This document shows, one piece after another, positions 6,538 to 7,041 of a stretch of DNA of 7,041 nucleotides. The DNA lies in contig CAYMJV010000099.1 of assembly GCA_964390545.1 (NCBI GenBank), positions 1-7,041 of the forward strand. The letters run 5' to 3'. The stretch comes from CAYMJV01 sp964390545 (GTDB taxonomy: Bacteria; Desulfobacterota; BSN033; UBA1163). The translations under genes were made by a program, and so were the position numbers. Numbering within the stretch: position 1 is the first letter of the stretch; each line of letters opens with the position of its first letter. The notes under the pieces were generated by a model. The model was given only the letters and a program-made list of their open reading frames with translations, made no database searches and had not been told where the DNA came from.

Positions 6538-6582
6538 CGTCGGCAGTACCTGCCTGCCGGCAGGCAGGAATGCCGACGCTAC
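6538..6582 (-). repeat. REP-like hairpin interrupted by a perfect 20-bp palindrome (copy C)
   Basis: On the minus strand: GTAG (6582-6579), left arm CGTCGGCA (6578-6571), TT, the perfect palindrome CCTGCCTGCCGGCAGGCAGG (6568-6549), TAC, and right arm TGCCGACG (6545-6538). Removing the palindrome leaves an intact 8-bp stem with a 5-nt loop (TTTAC). GTAG at the foot is the REP/RAYT signature. The element occupies the spacer between the COG3580-like gene and the activase gene and could affect mRNA stability between them. Confidence 0.75.
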
Positions 6583-6601
6583 TAAAATGATTATTTTCTG
6601 G

Positions 6602-6625
6602 ACCTTAACCTAAACCTTAACCTGA
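6602..6625. repeat. Imperfect 12-bp tandem duplication over a stop codon
   Basis: Two adjacent 12-mers, 6602-6613 and 6614-6625, match at 11 of 12 positions (ACCTTAACCTAA and ACCTTAACCTGA). On the minus strand the first copy encodes the last residues (Q-V-K) of the COG3580-like protein, and the second supplies its TAG stop where the first reads CAG. Confidence 0.65.
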
Positions 6626-7041
6626 GAGCCTTTCCGGCTCTCTATGATATCCTTAAATGCTTCTAACCGGGTCACCAATCCTTCCCGCCCCGTATGCTCA
6701 TCAAAGGAGAGAACAAGAAAGGGAATGGTGGACTCTTTTCGAATCTTTAAACTCCTTTTTATGAATTCCTGAAGGAGGGCATCGACCCCGCATTTAAAAG
6801 AGGTGAGGAAGACCACTCCATCCACCCCACCTTTTAGAAAGTGAAACAGAGCCCCCACAATCTCCCTTCCTGATGACCAGTAAATCTCTTTGGAAAGATC
6901 GGAGAGCTCTCGATCGATCTCCTTCTCAGAGAAATGATCCGGGGTAAGGATCTCTATTCCCAGCTGCTTCGCTAAAGTGAGAACATGCTTATTAATATCC
7001 GGGTCGAAAAGATTATAGGGATGGCCGATGAAGGCGACACG
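6610..7041 (-). CDS. COG3580/DUF2229 acyl-CoA dehydratase activase-related protein, 5' end beyond the window
   Basis: The last 143 codons are visible, open to base 7041 and ending at TAG 6612-6610. The visible part begins RVAFIGHPYNLFDPDINK, then GGVDGVVFLTSFKCGVDAL, and closes with IPFLVLSFDEHTGREGLVTRLEAF. This ending is the signature of DUF2229/COG3580 proteins, which are related to the HgdB/BcrB-type subunits of 2-hydroxyacyl-CoA dehydratases and benzoyl-CoA reductases. The single Cys in FKCGVD is in the position of a conserved family Cys and may serve an iron-sulfur site. Such proteins normally occur beside or fused to an activase with the Cys-rich tail, as found here 98 bp downstream. 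The reaction is not established for the family; an ATP-dependent radical reduction or dehydration of a thioester is the usual guess. The in-frame ATG at 6858 is internal, since homology continues upstream of it. Confidence 0.85.
   Translation of the reverse strand, partial: RVAFIGHPYNLFDPDINKHVLTLAKQLGIEILTPDHFSEKEIDRELSDLSKEIYWSSGREIVGALFHFLKGGVDGVVFLTSFKCGVDALLQEFIKRSLKIRKESTIPFLVLSFDEHTGREGLVTRLEAFKDIIESRKGSQVKV

Noticed and set aside
6602..6625. Telomere-like CCTTAA repeat or start of a CRISPR array
   Set aside because: Only two adjacent 12-mers without spacers, and nothing further in the flanks. It is a simple local duplication.
6610..6858. 82-residue stand-alone small protein
   Set aside because: Family-like sequence continues in frame upstream of the ATG at 6858 to the window edge, so this is the C-terminal end of a larger protein.

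Overview
The window looks like a piece of a draft or metagenome-assembled scaffold. Two runs of exactly 100 N (2781-2880 and 4516-4615) are scaffold-gap placeholders of unknown true length. Every gene I can support lies on the minus strand, so transcription reads from the right end to the left. The gene content is that of an obligate anaerobe: an oxygen-sensitive ATP-driven radical dehydratase/reductase activase with its partner, and two cobalamin-type radical SAM proteins. It best fits a Desulfobacterota/Deltaproteobacteria-like or similar syntrophic anaerobe. That placement is inference from gene content, since the window has no rRNA or other marker.

In transcription order: (1) 7041-6610, the C-terminal part of a COG3580/DUF2229 'acyl-CoA dehydratase activase-related' protein. 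(2) 6511-5537, its ASKHA-type [4Fe-4S] ATPase activase (HgdC/BcrA-like) with an extra Cys-rich tail. (3) 5529 into the gap, an LpxL/HtrB-type acyltransferase. (4) 4498-4226, an acyl carrier protein. (5) 4229-3318, a FabD-like acyltransferase whose carboxylate-binding Arg is replaced by Ile. (6) 3304-2882, a 4HBT hotdog thioesterase. After the second gap come (7) 2779-1355 and (8) 1193 off the left end, two B12-binding-domain radical SAM proteins.

Genes 2-3 and 4-6 are tightly packed (7 nt, a 4-nt ATGA overlap, 13 nt) and read as one co-transcribed acyl-thioester pathway. A plausible model is that an unusual monocarboxylic acyl group is loaded onto the dedicated ACP by the FabD-like enzyme. 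The ATP-driven radical system or the radical SAM enzymes could modify it, and the LpxL-like enzyme could pass it to a membrane lipid, with the thioesterase for release or proofreading. No ketosynthase is visible, so the carbon chain must come from elsewhere or from genes lost in the gaps or outside the window. The pathway model is inference.

The two real intergenic spacers (1194-1354 and 6513-6609) share one architecture. Each has a short imperfect tandem repeat lying over the upstream stop codon, followed by REP-like hairpins with a GTAG foot on the minus strand. In one hairpin of each spacer, a 20-bp palindrome (CCTGCCTGCCGGCAGGCAGG or a one-base variant) appears inserted into what would otherwise be a perfect hairpin. 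This nested repeat is the most unusual non-coding signal in the window. No tRNA, rRNA, CRISPR array, insertion sequence or convincing terminator was found.
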